Notes: generated from the sequence alone by a model not told the origin. A stretch of 64,000 bases of DNA from JAFEDN01 sp963832945 (GCA_963832945.1 CAWHVV010000017.1:15185-79184); one strand, 5' to 3'. Counted from the first letter of the stretch, positions 16,740-26,851 are shown. Made by a program: numbers and translations.

Positions 16740-17306
16740 AGAGTAAAATGGATAGACGCTGCAAAAGGGTTATTCACTGTTTTTTAGAAAATGGAGGACA
16801 TGATGAAACGAAGCAGCATCAATATCTCGGAGGACGATTATAAAAAAATTCAGGCACAGGCTGAAAAAAAGTCGATTGCGCTGGCCGATTATATTCGACA
16901 CCTCATTCAACTGGGACTGAAAGTCGAAGAAGCCGCGGAGCATCATTCCAGCGATCATTCAAACCATTCCGCTGCTCTGGAACCACAAAAAAAACTGTTA
17001 ACCTGGGAATTGGAATCCCGTTATCTCATCCGTTACCTCATTCAAAATGGGTTTGAACGCAGCCTTGATGAGCGCAATGCCTTTTTAAAAGAAGCGAAGC
17101 AGAAAGCCACCTCCCGGGTTGAAGCCTGGTTAAAGGCCCAGGATAACGCCTCTTCTTGAGAAGCGCATTAAAGGTCTAATTCCAGTTCACGTTCCCGCTG
17201 CGGAATCGGCTGAGGCGGCGGGGACGGAGGAGCCGGGGAAGGACGCCAGTCTTTCACCTCCCAGGATTTGTCTTCTCTAAATAATGGCATTTTCTCTGTG
17301 ACCGGC
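16740..17306. repeat. Large direct repeat, copy 2 (original locus)
   Basis: Matches 12634-13201. It is continuous with full-length traI on its right, so it is the ancestral copy. Differences are scattered substitutions plus single-base gaps (one in the leader, one in the traI part), which implies that the duplication is not fresh or that the copies came from two related elements. Confidence 0.85.
16803..17159 (+). CDS. RHH relaxosome accessory/regulator, copy 2
   Basis: 118 residues, nearly identical to the product of 12697-13053, with the same GGAGG and start arrangement. Same domain plan: N-terminal ribbon-helix-helix, His/Ser linker (EHHSSDHSNHSAALEP here), helical basic tail. It is convergent with traI, ending 8 bases before the traI stop. 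This copy lacks the GAGGTGCA cluster upstream; instead the end of the kinase gene precedes it, so its promoter may have been lost and it may be read through from the kinase gene. Confidence 0.8.
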   Translation: MKRSSINISEDDYKKIQAQAEKKSIALADYIRHLIQLGLKVEEAAEHHSSDHSNHSAALEPQKKLLTWELESRYLIRYLIQNGFERSLDERNAFLKEAKQKATSRVEAWLKAQDNASS

Positions 17307-20300
17307 AACAAGAGAGCGCCCTCCACTTTAACCTGTTTTTCCTGAGCCAGTTGACATTCACCTAAACGATTTCCTAAAGTTGAAACCGCATCCGAACTCG
17401 TGCCGAAGGCTATTTTATCCGAGGATAGGCGGTTAGCCTCTGCATAAGGGACTGCCTGCTGTAATTCCGTTTTCACCCCTGCCATCCCTTGTTCTTTTAA
17501 CACATCGTTATAATCCTGGCCTTCGATTTTAGGTTGAGCCATCCAGACGGTTTTGCCTTGCTGTTGTAACTGTTCAGCGGCAAAACGGATGAGTCGATCA
17601 CTTTGCGGACTCTGACCGTCATTATCCAAACACAGGACAATATGGTGATGAGTTTTGGCCGGATTGATGTTTTTAAAATTGGATTTACCCAAAGTGATCC
17701 GCACATCCGCCCCTCCCAAAGCCTGATAAACGCTCAGTGCGGTTTCGGGGCCTTCGGCCAAGTAAGTGACCCCGGCGCTGGCCGGTGCTTTGCCCAGCGC
17801 TTGCAGTGCGACGGATCCCTGAGAAGCACGACCCCAGGTTTGTTTTTTGACTTCGACATCCGCCTTTTGAGCGGTGTCTTTATCCAGAAAAATCGCCTGT
17901 ACCGCTTGCACCTGGTTCATACTGTCTTTAGCCACCACCAGCAGCGCGGGATGCACGCTTTCATTCCGGCGCGAATAGATGCCCGGATGGAAACGCACGC
18001 TGTCGGGAAATTTACCCAGGGCAATGCCACGATGCTCCCTCAAATAGCGTTCTGCTAAAGTACCTGACACGGATCGGCTTTCTTTCGCCAACCGCCGTGC
18101 ATAGTGGAGGCTGCGCTGTTGTTCCGGGGTGAGCGCATGAGAGGCTGCTGGTGGCGATTTCGCAGATTTAGAGGGGGAATTCAAGGCGCTGTCCTGGACG
18201 GTAATATCCGCCGGGGAAGTCCCTAAAATTTTTAAAGCCTCCTGCAACACCACCCGAAAATCCCGCCGCCTGTCCAGGTCTTTTTTGAAAGCGATTAAGT
18301 CCAACAGATGGCCACCTTCACCAGTTTGAAAGTCATGCCACAATCCTCGTTTGTCGCCGTTCAGGGTGACCACCAGGCTGCCCTGTTTACTGCCATACCG
18401 GTATTGGCCGCCCATTTTGGTTTTCGGTTCACCCAATAATCGCTCCACCACGAGCTCCGCCTGATCCGTTAAACATTGGCTAATCCGCTGAGCATCCAGC
18501 CGAGGGGGTAGAATGGGTTTTGTGGGGATGGACTCGGATTTGACTGTCAGCTTCTTTTCAGGATCATTTTGATTTTCTGGACGACCCTCAGGTGGGGAAA
18601 TCGTTAAACGCCAGACATCGGGACTGTCTGTCGACCCCATCCCGGGAGCCGCCACTTCATCCGGATAAAAGGCCTTCGACACGATCCGATCATAGCCCCG
18701 GCGGTCTTGAGACATTTCAGGATTCTTAGACATCGGAGAGGACTCTGGAGCAGAAATCTCCCCGACCGCTTCCAACGCGCTGGATTTACGACCGGGATTT
18801 TTTTGAACGGCTTGCAGTAATCGTGCTTTGTCATCGGTATACAGCGTCACTTGATGGGTGGCTCTCGTCAGCACCACTAACAATGACCGCTGGCTGGTGA
18901 GTTGCGGGCGGTAGCTTTCCGCGTTGATCAATACTTCGGTGATGGTTTTTCCTTGTGCACCATAGCCGGTAATGGCATAAGCATGATCCCAATGTTGCAA
19001 CCGGGGGTGAGTACTGACCAATTCAATCGGATTGCCGGTCGGTGTTAGCCCCTGATCGGTTAATTGCAGTGAACGAACGATGATTTTAGCCGGATCGAGG
19101 GACGGTTTTTGCGGCGCAGGCTTCCCGATTTCGCCGGCGACTGCGGCAACCGGCGTGGAGGGTTCTGGAGCTTTTGACAGCAAAACCACCGCTTCCACCC
19201 GGGCCACCTCCGGGCTGAGCAGCCCTAATGCCTCATCCGTCCGCGTCCAGCGAATTAAATCGCCGGCCATTAACTCCCGACGCTCGATCTCATAGACTTC
19301 GACCCCAGCCCGCTTGCCACTTTGGTAAGATCGAGGTTTCCATAGCACCGGATCGGAGCCGGGACGCTCCAGTTGCAGGCGTTGTTTTTCTGAGGTGAAT
19401 CCAGCAACCCGCCAGTATTCCCCTTTATGAATGCCGCCGGACTGACTGACATTAAAACGGAGAACATCCCCGACATGATAAAACTCTACTTGGCTGCGCT
19501 CAATTTCGCTTAAGCGCCGGGACACCAAAATGTCCGTGACCAAACGGGGGCCCGTGAGTTCACCATTCAAGATTAACCCCTCCCGAACCATCGCATTGAG
19601 TAAAACCCGATCTTCATTACCAAAAGTGATAATCTGGGTTTGCGCCCGCCTCACGGCATCCCGGCTAACGTAATCTTCCGCAATCAAAGCCATGCGCTCA
19701 GCGCGGTTATCCTGGCGCTTGTTTTCCTCATCGATAAAACCGCCGACCTCAATGATCCGGTTTTCTAAAATCTTAAAAACGCCCGCAAAATCTTTTTGAT
19801 AAACGGCTTTTACCGCGGCTTGCAGGGTTTCATCCTTTTGCCGGGTAATCTGGGTCAAATGCACGACGGATAACCCGCTCCGCTGCAGCATTTCAAACGG
19901 TTTACCGGAATCGACTGAGGTATATTGATGGATATCGCCTACCAACATTCCCGAAGCATCCAGATGAATCAGGGCTTTGATAAAATCACCCAGGCGTTGA
20001 TTCGATACCATGGACGCTTCATCCACCACGATACAGCGGCCTCGATAGGCTGCCGGCGTGAGCTTGCCGGCGGCAACATTCAATAAAAATCGGTCGAGGG
20101 TGTAACCGGCTAAACCACGGCCCCGGATTTCTTTAACGGCGGCATGGGTCGGCGCTAAACATAACAAAGCCTGCCGGCCTTCCTGCAAAGCGCCCTGGAT
20201 GTGCTGTAACTGTTCGATATGTTGCAGTAAGGTGGTTTTACCGGTGCCGGCAAAACCTTGTAATAACACGATGCGGTCGGTTTGCACCACCAGTTCCCTT

Positions 20301-23300
20301 AACACCCGGGCGTGTTCTTCACTGGCCGGGGTTTTATCTAAATAGGCGTTAACGACCTCTTGGGACATTCTGGGCGGCAAGGCCCCACGGTCTTGCTGAG
20401 CCAATCGAATAATTTCTCTTTCCAGAGTCAAGGCTTCGCGGGTGGTCCAGCGCGTGCCGTTCTCAGAATACACGCCACGAATTAATTCGCCCTGTTTTTC
20501 CGCTTCCAGAACGGCTTGTTGTAACGCTTTTTGATTCACCTGACCTAACACATGGGTTAACGCCACGGTCATCACTTCCTTGTGCTCAAAGGCCGCCTCC
20601 TTTTCACTGAGGTAGGCTAAGGCATACTGCACCGCTTCTTTAGCCGCGAATGCGGTGGCGTCAGCCCGGGAGAGCGGCAAAGCATCGGGAAATCGTTGTA
20701 AAGCATTTTGGACGGCGGTTTCTAACAGCCGCAAATAATCCGCCGTTGAAGGGGATCTCACCTTGGCATCCGAGGCAGTATTTTGTAACAGAGCCTCTAT
20801 CGCGGTTAATTTATCGCCGGTGTGCTTTTCTAAAGTCTTGAGCAATTGGGTGCTGTTTTCCGTATAAATCCACGCCTGTTGACCCGCCTGCGCCAACAGG
20901 TAATAAAAAGCGCGTTGATGACTTTGGCGGGATTGGCTGTTTTGGTAGGCAATGACGATATCCGGATGCCGATGCGAAGCTTGTAACGGTGTTAAGGCAA
21001 CGCCGTAATCCCAATGGCGCGATGACATCTCCGATAATTGCCAGCGCGGCAATGGCTTGCCGGATTCATGACGCAAAGTGAGATGATGTTCGGTGACGGC
21101 GGTCACGATCACCCGATCTCCTTTGACCAACCCGTGGGCTCGGTTGGAACGATGGCACAGTAACGTATCGCCGGCGGCAAGAGCTCGAGTTTTCTCATCA
21201 AACACCTCGATGGAACCTTCGGGAGATTTATCGGGATTCCAGCGATAAATTTTGCCTTTCTTGTCTCGGCTGTTTTTCAGCAGTAATTCATTATTTTTTT
21301 GATCGATTTTTTCAATCCGGCAATAATCGCCTCGGCGTACTCGCAAAGCGTGATCCTCCTGGTGGAATCGAATCCATTGTCCGGCGGTGTAATGACGTGC
21401 CGTCTGTTGTTCTGCTAATCGAACATAATGCGGTAATAACACCGTCAGGGAAATTTCATTTTTTGGGTTTTTGTCGATTTCTCCCCGGGTTTTTAAGGCA
21501 TCACGAATGGCGACATTGAGCTCATGGGCAACCGCTTGCGTCGGCGCTAAAACCACAGTGCGTGCTCGCTCTTTGGGAGATAATCCCGCCACTTGAACCG
21601 CCATCACCGACTGGCGTTGTTCCCGGTCTTCGATGGAAATCAGCCGTTGGCCGATCTGCCCAAAGGCGGCCACGATATTTTTTTGTAAGGAATGCGTAAT
21701 CGCTGTCTTTAAAGGATCGGCTGATTTAAACGGTTGACTGGTGAGTTCAGCCGTCAATAGGCCATGAGCCAATAACTGCGTTAAAGGCGTGCCGGTACGC
21801 CAAGTTAAGGTGGACTGCGGATCACCGATGAACACGACGTGTCCGTCACGGCGCTGCACTTCAGATCGGAGCTCGCAGACTTGCCGAGACGATAATTGAG
21901 TGGCGTTATCCACAAAGATCATCGGTTTTTTAGGCGCAGGCAGATGTTGCTGAACCCAGGACTCTAATCGCGAGGGGGTTTCCTGACTTTTCCTCAAATA
22001 GCTAAAAACGGTGTCGAATTGCTTGTTATCAAAAAGTCGTTGCAGCCATTCGCGCAAATGGGTAGGCGTTTTTTGAATCTGTTTTTGAAGTTGAATAGTT
22101 TCTGCTTGTTTGGAAGTCAGCAAAATCGGTTGATAGCCGCCGATTTTCGCCAAGGTCATCATCGGTTCGATGAGATGGGTTTTTCCCGAACCGGTGGGGC
22201 CGGTCAATGCCATGAGCTGTCGATCACTGGAAAATAAGGTGTGAATGGCTTGCTGCTGCTCACGGGTTAAATCATGATGTTGCTGCAAAAAAGTTTTCAA
22301 TAAAGAGGCTTCAATGATTGCTTGACCACTAGAATGCGGTTGATTAATCGTTTGCAATAACGCTTTTTCATAACCTAACAAAGCCGGCGTGGTAAACTGC
22401 CGCTCGCCTTTTTCGTCTTTTTTGTCACCCGTGATCAGAATAAGTTCCCCGGAGTTCTGTACGGCTTGCAAGGCCGGAATCAGCGCCGATACCGGTACCT
22501 CACCGATCCCGTAATAAATGGCGCAGGCCAGTAAGTCGGTTTCCTTTAACGCGACCTGCGTTTCAGACAGATGTTTAATGGCTTCTTTCATCGCGAATTG
22601 TGCTTTTTCCAGCGTTTCAACCGATATGGGTTGGGCTTGCTCTGGTGAGGATAGCGTTCCGGCGGCTTGCTGCCGGGATTGCGCGACCACCTCTCGCACT
22701 TCTTCAAAAGCCAGTACGCCACACAAAGCGGCCCGGGTTTCCCACAAGGTTTTTAAGGTTCGCTGATCAATAGCCTGCTTGGCGCGACGGGTTTTGAGCG
22801 TGGCTAATTCTGCCGCCTTGGCGCCCGACAAGCCGTGGGATTCTAAATACGCTTCAATGTCCCGGCGGCGTTGAGAGAACGTCGCCAGCATTTCCCGAGA
22901 AATCCCGGCGATTTCGAAAAAGCTGTGTGCGCCGGTTTTTTCGATGGTATAGCCGAGTTGCTGCAATTCATACGCGAGTTCGGCACGAAATAATGCGCCA
23001 TAATATTTTTGATGATGACGCACAGCCTCTAAAAAACCATCCGGGGTGTCCAAGGTATCTTGCGCATAATGGCCGAGTTTGGAAGCCAAAGAACGCCACT
23101 GGCCGTCTTGACGCAGGGTAGCGTTCATCACCACACAATGGGTGTGGAGTTGTGGGTCACCTTCCCGTGAAATGTCATGCAAAAACCGGGCGACGACCAG
23201 GTTACCTGTCCGCTCCACTTTTAAAACATCACCTTTTCTCACCCGAGTTTTGGCCTGCTCGCGTTCAATCCCTTCCAGCACACGATCCGTGGCGGTTTCA

Positions 23301-23629
23301 ATGGCTTTAAAAATCCGCTCATCTTCACCCAATAACGCTAAAATCGATACGGACTTGGGAACACTGAAGGTTAAATCAAAACCGGGGCGATGAATGATTT
23401 CACCATCGATTTTTTTTCCCAACTGTTGACCGCTGGGTAAATGACCCTGTAATAAAGCGGTAAATTGTTTGGAATCCACAGCGCCGGAAAGCCCCAATGC
23501 CTCGGCTCCTTTTCCCCACCACTGACTGTGTTCCTGTGCTAAAGCATTACCTTCGGTGTAATAATTCTCTTGACCTAAAAAATAATGCGCGGCCTGCTCG
23601 ACATTTTTGATGATTTTAGTGGACAGCAT
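17168..23629 (-). CDS. traI: TraI conjugative relaxase-helicase with primase/Toprim tail
   Basis: I choose ATG at 23629 (GGGAGAA before it), giving 2153 residues; a TTG at 23665 overlapping traD would add 12. With this start the catalytic tyrosines fall at 16, 23 and 24, as in TraI of F, and the metal site is QLHTHCVV (His162, His164) with HRPGFDLTFSVPKS near 80-92. Two helicase-like parts follow with Walker A GPTGSGKT (~480) and GFAGTGKTT (~1128). Near 1755 is a primase-like segment (GQYRYGSKQGSL, LWHDFQTGEGGHLLDLI) and near 1960 a Toprim domain (YLAEGPETALSV, HIVLCLDNDGQ). F TraI is 1756 residues and lacks this tail. The enzyme nicks oriT, unwinds DNA and may prime synthesis in the recipient. 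It ends in a Pro-rich acidic tail whose coding DNA is also found at 13062-13195. Confidence 0.95.
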   Translation of the reverse strand: MLSTKIIKNVEQAAHYFLGQENYYTEGNALAQEHSQWWGKGAEALGLSGAVDSKQFTALLQGHLPSGQQLGKKIDGEIIHRPGFDLTFSVPKSVSILALLGEDERIFKAIETATDRVLEGIEREQAKTRVRKGDVLKVERTGNLVVARFLHDISREGDPQLHTHCVVMNATLRQDGQWRSLASKLGHYAQDTLDTPDGFLEAVRHHQKYYGALFRAELAYELQQLGYTIEKTGAHSFFEIAGISREMLATFSQRRRDIEAYLESHGLSGAKAAELATLKTRRAKQAIDQRTLKTLWETRAALCGVLAFEEVREVVAQSRQQAAGTLSSPEQAQPISVETLEKAQFAMKEAIKHLSETQVALKETDLLACAIYYGIGEVPVSALIPALQAVQNSGELILITGDKKDEKGERQFTTPALLGYEKALLQTINQPHSSGQAIIEASLLKTFLQQHHDLTREQQQAIHTLFSSDRQLMALTGPTGSGKTHLIEPMMTLAKIGGYQPILLTSKQAETIQLQKQIQKTPTHLREWLQRLFDNKQFDTVFSYLRKSQETPSRLESWVQQHLPAPKKPMIFVDNATQLSSRQVCELRSEVQRRDGHVVFIGDPQSTLTWRTGTPLTQLLAHGLLTAELTSQPFKSADPLKTAITHSLQKNIVAAFGQIGQRLISIEDREQRQSVMAVQVAGLSPKERARTVVLAPTQAVAHELNVAIRDALKTRGEIDKNPKNEISLTVLLPHYVRLAEQQTARHYTAGQWIRFHQEDHALRVRRGDYCRIEKIDQKNNELLLKNSRDKKGKIYRWNPDKSPEGSIEVFDEKTRALAAGDTLLCHRSNRAHGLVKGDRVIVTAVTEHHLTLRHESGKPLPRWQLSEMSSRHWDYGVALTPLQASHRHPDIVIAYQNSQSRQSHQRAFYYLLAQAGQQAWIYTENSTQLLKTLEKHTGDKLTAIEALLQNTASDAKVRSPSTADYLRLLETAVQNALQRFPDALPLSRADATAFAAKEAVQYALAYLSEKEAAFEHKEVMTVALTHVLGQVNQKALQQAVLEAEKQGELIRGVYSENGTRWTTREALTLEREIIRLAQQDRGALPPRMSQEVVNAYLDKTPASEEHARVLRELVVQTDRIVLLQGFAGTGKTTLLQHIEQLQHIQGALQEGRQALLCLAPTHAAVKEIRGRGLAGYTLDRFLLNVAAGKLTPAAYRGRCIVVDEASMVSNQRLGDFIKALIHLDASGMLVGDIHQYTSVDSGKPFEMLQRSGLSVVHLTQITRQKDETLQAAVKAVYQKDFAGVFKILENRIIEVGGFIDEENKRQDNRAERMALIAEDYVSRDAVRRAQTQIITFGNEDRVLLNAMVREGLILNGELTGPRLVTDILVSRRLSEIERSQVEFYHVGDVLRFNVSQSGGIHKGEYWRVAGFTSEKQRLQLERPGSDPVLWKPRSYQSGKRAGVEVYEIERRELMAGDLIRWTRTDEALGLLSPEVARVEAVVLLSKAPEPSTPVAAVAGEIGKPAPQKPSLDPAKIIVRSLQLTDQGLTPTGNPIELVSTHPRLQHWDHAYAITGYGAQGKTITEVLINAESYRPQLTSQRSLLVVLTRATHQVTLYTDDKARLLQAVQKNPGRKSSALEAVGEISAPESSPMSKNPEMSQDRRGYDRIVSKAFYPDEVAAPGMGSTDSPDVWRLTISPPEGRPENQNDPEKKLTVKSESIPTKPILPPRLDAQRISQCLTDQAELVVERLLGEPKTKMGGQYRYGSKQGSLVVTLNGDKRGLWHDFQTGEGGHLLDLIAFKKDLDRRRDFRVVLQEALKILGTSPADITVQDSALNSPSKSAKSPPAASHALTPEQQRSLHYARRLAKESRSVSGTLAERYLREHRGIALGKFPDSVRFHPGIYSRRNESVHPALLVVAKDSMNQVQAVQAIFLDKDTAQKADVEVKKQTWGRASQGSVALQALGKAPASAGVTYLAEGPETALSVYQALGGADVRITLGKSNFKNINPAKTHHHIVLCLDNDGQSPQSDRLIRFAAEQLQQQGKTVWMAQPKIEGQDYNDVLKEQGMAGVKTELQQAVPYAEANRLSSDKIAFGTSSDAVSTLGNRLGECQLAQEKQVKVEGALLLPVTEKMPLFREDKSWEVKDWRPSPAPPSPPPQPIPQRERELELDL

Positions 23630-23661
23630 GACAGGTTCTCCCGGTTCTAGCTTTGCCTTCG

Positions 23662-25647
23662 TCAACCGATTTCATCACAACTCGCCAATTCGGGATCCAC
23701 GGACTTCTCTGGAAGAACATCCTCTCTTCGGGAAGCCGTATCGATTGGAGCCACTTTTGTTTCCAGGGTGGGTTGATTGTTAGGGGTTGAACCCGATTCC
23801 ACGGGGACACTTTGCGCCGGATTCACCACAGAGGCAGAGGTGGTGGCCGGTGAAGCAGCGGAATATCCAGCTCCATGACCGGCAGCCGACAGCTTTTCCA
23901 TCTCCCGCAATAACGGATCGGGTTCAAACTCACGTAATAGAAATCCCATTTGTGTTGGCTTGCGGTTAAAAGGGGGCATGTGTAATTGGGTAATGGGATA
24001 GTCTCCCGGTACGCGGACATAACACATCAGGTTATTGAGTTGCAAAATTTCAGAGGGCGACACGACCGGCTTTTGGACTTCTATTTTCTGAATGGAAACG
24101 CCATCCCGAATGGTATTGGCTCCATACGAAATCCCTTCGCGGACTTCTTCAATGACCGTTTCGCCCAAGTTTTTCGATGACCACTGTGCTATTTCGGGAT
24201 CCGGGGCACGAAACATAAATCGCGTGCTTAACGAGGATGAAATTTCCCGTCCCCCCTCAAAGCCGTAGGTTTTGGCTAATTGCGCCGCACTTTGCACCCC
24301 AATCACAAAACAGCCGCCAAATTTACGGGCTTCGGCCAATCCGCTGGTCAAATAAGGCAACTGTTGCAAACTACCCAGTTCATCCAGGATCACCCATACT
24401 CGGCGTTTGGGGTCTTCCGGCAAACTCAGCAGTGCATTCACCGCAATATCCAGCCAGGCCGAGATGAGGGGTTTTAAAGATTCATGACGATCACCGGTGG
24501 AACTGATAAACAACCATTCCGAAGCGCCTTCATTGTGGATCCATTGACGAATCGAAAAGGGATCGGTTTCATCGCGGATATAACACAGTGATTTTAAATA
24601 CGTCGCCAACACGGATTTAATCGAAATCGCGGTTTTTTCAGTCTTCTCGGACATGAGGCTTTCCGCTTCCGTCCCCTTTAATAATTCCTGTAACTGTCCG
24701 ACATTGGAAGTCAGTAACGTTTTCAATAACGGCAAAATTTTGGCACGGGGGTCCCGGTGCAGGCGAGACGTGGCGGCGGCAAAGATGGTGCGGGCGGCAT
24801 TGACCCAGAAAGGGTCTTGCGCCGTGGCCGCCATCGGAATTAAGGCGGCTGCCAGATTCTCATAATCGGTTTTATCCCGGCATTCCCCCCAGATGCTCCA
24901 GTCTGCACCGCGTTGATCCAGGGGATTCAGTAACTTGTCCTGATCCGGCTGGTAAAACTGACTGACCAGGCTGCAACTTTTATCGTAGACGATGGCGCGC
25001 TCACCCCGTTCACGGATATGATCGAGTAATTCTTTAATCACCGTGGATTTTCCGGTGCCGGTGGTGCCGTGTATCAGGATATGTTGTAATTCGGCGTCTT
25101 TGGGCAGTGGCAGACGTTCCCGGCCAAAGACCAGATGAGAAGCGCCACTCTTCCCGGCAGCAATTTTTTGCGTGACCACCGCAGCGTCACACAATCGATC
25201 TCCTTTAAGGGGTTTATTAGCGGTATAGGTTTCACCTCGTCTTTTCAGCCAAATTAAGACGCCGATCACGGATAATATCCAAACGATCAACCCCACCCAT
25301 AAGCTATGGCGAGCAGCGACCTGCAATAGCGCGACACTCTTTTGAACAAATGGCGCTGATAAAATTTGCTCAACCGTCGCAGTCATGGTTTCTTCGCTGG
25401 AAAAGACAAACTTTTGTTTGAAGTGGCTGTTAAAAAAGAACAGATGAAATTCAGCTAACAGCCATTGCCAACCGATCCGCCGATCCTCCCGGCGGGTAGT
25501 CAGAAAAAACCAGTTGATCGCCACTAAAGGCACTATCGGTAACAGCCAGAAAGCCACTTTTTGCAACACCTGCCCCATCATGCGCAAGTTATGCAAAATC
25601 ACTTGACCGCCGCGGGTCATTTGCTTGATGCGTTCTTTTTTAATCAT
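23662..25647 (-). CDS. traD: TraD type IV coupling protein
   Basis: 661 residues from ATG at 25647 (GAGG 7 bases before); an upstream TTG is less likely. Two membrane helices (~32-50 and ~115-134) anchor the N-terminus. Walker A GTTGTGKS is at 194-201 and Walker B is VWVILDELGS. The C-terminal tail is disordered and Pro/Ser/Thr-rich (~570-660), the part that in F TraD contacts the relaxosome. The ATPase hexamer feeds the TraI-DNA complex into the transfer channel. The end lies just before traI, and the two form a minus-strand pair separate from the tra operon, divergent from the RHH gene at 25745. Confidence 0.95.
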   Translation of the reverse strand: MIKKERIKQMTRGGQVILHNLRMMGQVLQKVAFWLLPIVPLVAINWFFLTTRREDRRIGWQWLLAEFHLFFFNSHFKQKFVFSSEETMTATVEQILSAPFVQKSVALLQVAARHSLWVGLIVWILSVIGVLIWLKRRGETYTANKPLKGDRLCDAAVVTQKIAAGKSGASHLVFGRERLPLPKDAELQHILIHGTTGTGKSTVIKELLDHIRERGERAIVYDKSCSLVSQFYQPDQDKLLNPLDQRGADWSIWGECRDKTDYENLAAALIPMAATAQDPFWVNAARTIFAAATSRLHRDPRAKILPLLKTLLTSNVGQLQELLKGTEAESLMSEKTEKTAISIKSVLATYLKSLCYIRDETDPFSIRQWIHNEGASEWLFISSTGDRHESLKPLISAWLDIAVNALLSLPEDPKRRVWVILDELGSLQQLPYLTSGLAEARKFGGCFVIGVQSAAQLAKTYGFEGGREISSSLSTRFMFRAPDPEIAQWSSKNLGETVIEEVREGISYGANTIRDGVSIQKIEVQKPVVSPSEILQLNNLMCYVRVPGDYPITQLHMPPFNRKPTQMGFLLREFEPDPLLREMEKLSAAGHGAGYSAASPATTSASVVNPAQSVPVESGSTPNNQPTLETKVAPIDTASRREDVLPEKSVDPELASCDEIG

Positions 25648-25680
25648 ACTCAAACCTCGTCAGTAAGCTATTGAAAACAA

Positions 25681-25708
25681 TTGACATTGTCATTATTTGT
25701 GATACAAT
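25681..25708 (+). promoter_or_regulatory. Sigma-70 promoter with overlapping palindrome
   Basis: TTGACA (25681-25686), 16 bases, TACAAT (25703-25708), 37 bases before the gene at 25745. TGACA-T-TGTCA (25682-25692) is a palindrome lying over the -35 box, a natural operator for the RHH protein encoded directly downstream. The divergent traD start is 34 bases to the left, so the same site may affect both directions. Confidence 0.65.
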
Positions 25709-25744
25709 TAAATACAGATAATTCATAATGAAGGGACATCCCCA

Positions 25745-26002
25745 ATGGCCAGGACTGGAACTACTAAACACCCCCGCGCTATTTCCGTGCGACTGGATAC
25801 TGACCTCGAACCCAACATTACTCAGTGGTTGGCAAAAAATCCGGGTATTCACCTGTCTCGATTGGTAAATCTGGCGCTCCGGCGCTTTATCAGCGAGCCG
25901 CAAACTTTGCAACCGGTGTCGGTCGCTAAAGACGCCACCGTCAAACGCTCGATGAAAAAAATGCTGCGTACTCATAAAAATATGTTGGACAAATTGAGAT
26001 AA
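25745..26002 (+). CDS. Ribbon-helix-helix regulator, 85 aa
   Basis: Strand AISVRLDTDLE and helices ITQWLAKNPGI and LSRLVNLALRRFI give a typical CopG/Arc-type DNA-binding domain in residues ~12-50, followed by a basic tail (KRSMKKMLRTHKNMLDKLR). ATG at 25745; the AAGGGA 10 bases before is the ribosome site. It stands between divergent traD and the membrane-protein gene at 26108. Probable role: control of the transfer promoters or relaxosome binding. The palindrome over its own promoter suggests self-repression. Confidence 0.8.
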   Translation: MARTGTTKHPRAISVRLDTDLEPNITQWLAKNPGIHLSRLVNLALRRFISEPQTLQPVSVAKDATVKRSMKKMLRTHKNMLDKLR

Positions 26003-26107
26003 ATGAAGATTCAATGGTTGATAGGGCGGTATAACCAACATAAAATAACAAAAAAGCTGGCTGAAGCAGCCATGATGGATAACAACATTAATTTCAAGGA
26101 GAACAAA

Positions 26108-26851
26108 ATGGCTCGAAAAAATACCAACACTCATCCGTTGGAAATGGATTACTTCAAATTGATAGATGCCGATTCTATTTTTTCTCCGCGAAACAAAAAA
26201 TACTGGCTGATTGCCCTGACCGTAAGTCTGGTGATTTTTGCATCGTTGGCTTATACCGCTCATCATGGATTAACTCCTATCGACATATTCGCTCACGCCT
26301 TATTCAGCCTCGCGGCAGGGAACTGGATACTCCCCTTATGCCAATTTTTCTTATGGCTGGCATTTGTAAAACGCTGTAAGAAAATGAAGCCCTTCATCCA
26401 TACCCACGCTCATCTCGTGATTATCGCCTTGAAAAAAACACGGAGAGGATTGATTAAATTATCTCTCTCCACTATTTTGATCCCATTCGGTTTTTTCGTT
26501 TTATTAGTACAACGTCGCTATGAAGACGGTATGCTCCCCATCACCGACTTCAGTGACTTTGTTTTAGCCCTCGTATTTAGCTTATTTTTAGCATTCGCAT
26601 TCTTTCTGATTATCACCGCTTTTGTTGGATTCGTTTTAGGCATTATCCTTTTCCCCAAACGTCCTCAAAAATATTCATCGAATTCATCTTATTTTTTAGG
26701 AGATAATCATCCATCAATTCACCACAAAATTTTTGAAGAAGAGGAATATGATCTGGCTGCTCATCTTCGAGAAAATTGGGATCATGACCCCATGAATCCC
26801 GGCAGTGCAGAATATCAATCTACTTATCGACACTGGAATCATGATGATTAG
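26108..26851 (+). CDS. Hypothetical multi-pass membrane protein, 247 aa
   Basis: I choose ATG at 26108 because AAGGAG lies 8 bases upstream; the frame is open from 26003 but that start has no ribosome site. Four or more hydrophobic segments are visible (WLIALTVSLVIFASLAYTA, LFSLAAGNWILPLCQFFLWL, LSTILIPFGFFVLLV, FVLALVFSLFLAFAFFLIIT), with a soluble acidic tail (EEEEYDLAAHLRENWDHD). Unrecognised. Same strand as the RHH gene, 105 bases downstream, so probably co-transcribed. Its end overlaps the convergent traG end by 32 bases. A role in entry exclusion, like TraS of F, is a guess from position next to traG only. Confidence 0.7.
   Translation: MARKNTNTHPLEMDYFKLIDADSIFSPRNKKYWLIALTVSLVIFASLAYTAHHGLTPIDIFAHALFSLAAGNWILPLCQFFLWLAFVKRCKKMKPFIHTHAHLVIIALKKTRRGLIKLSLSTILIPFGFFVLLVQRRYEDGMLPITDFSDFVLALVFSLFLAFAFFLIITAFVGFVLGIILFPKRPQKYSSNSSYFLGDNHPSIHHKIFEEEEYDLAAHLRENWDHDPMNPGSAEYQSTYRHWNHDD

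Noticed and set aside
19080..23400. Several plus-strand open frames within traI
   Set aside because: Antisense shadows of a well-matched relaxase gene, without ribosome sites or recognisable products.
26003..26107. Longer start for the membrane protein, and a TGGCTG/CAGCCA hairpin
   Set aside because: The strong AAGGAG before 26108 favours the shorter form; the 6-base hairpin has no T tract and is not a convincing terminator.
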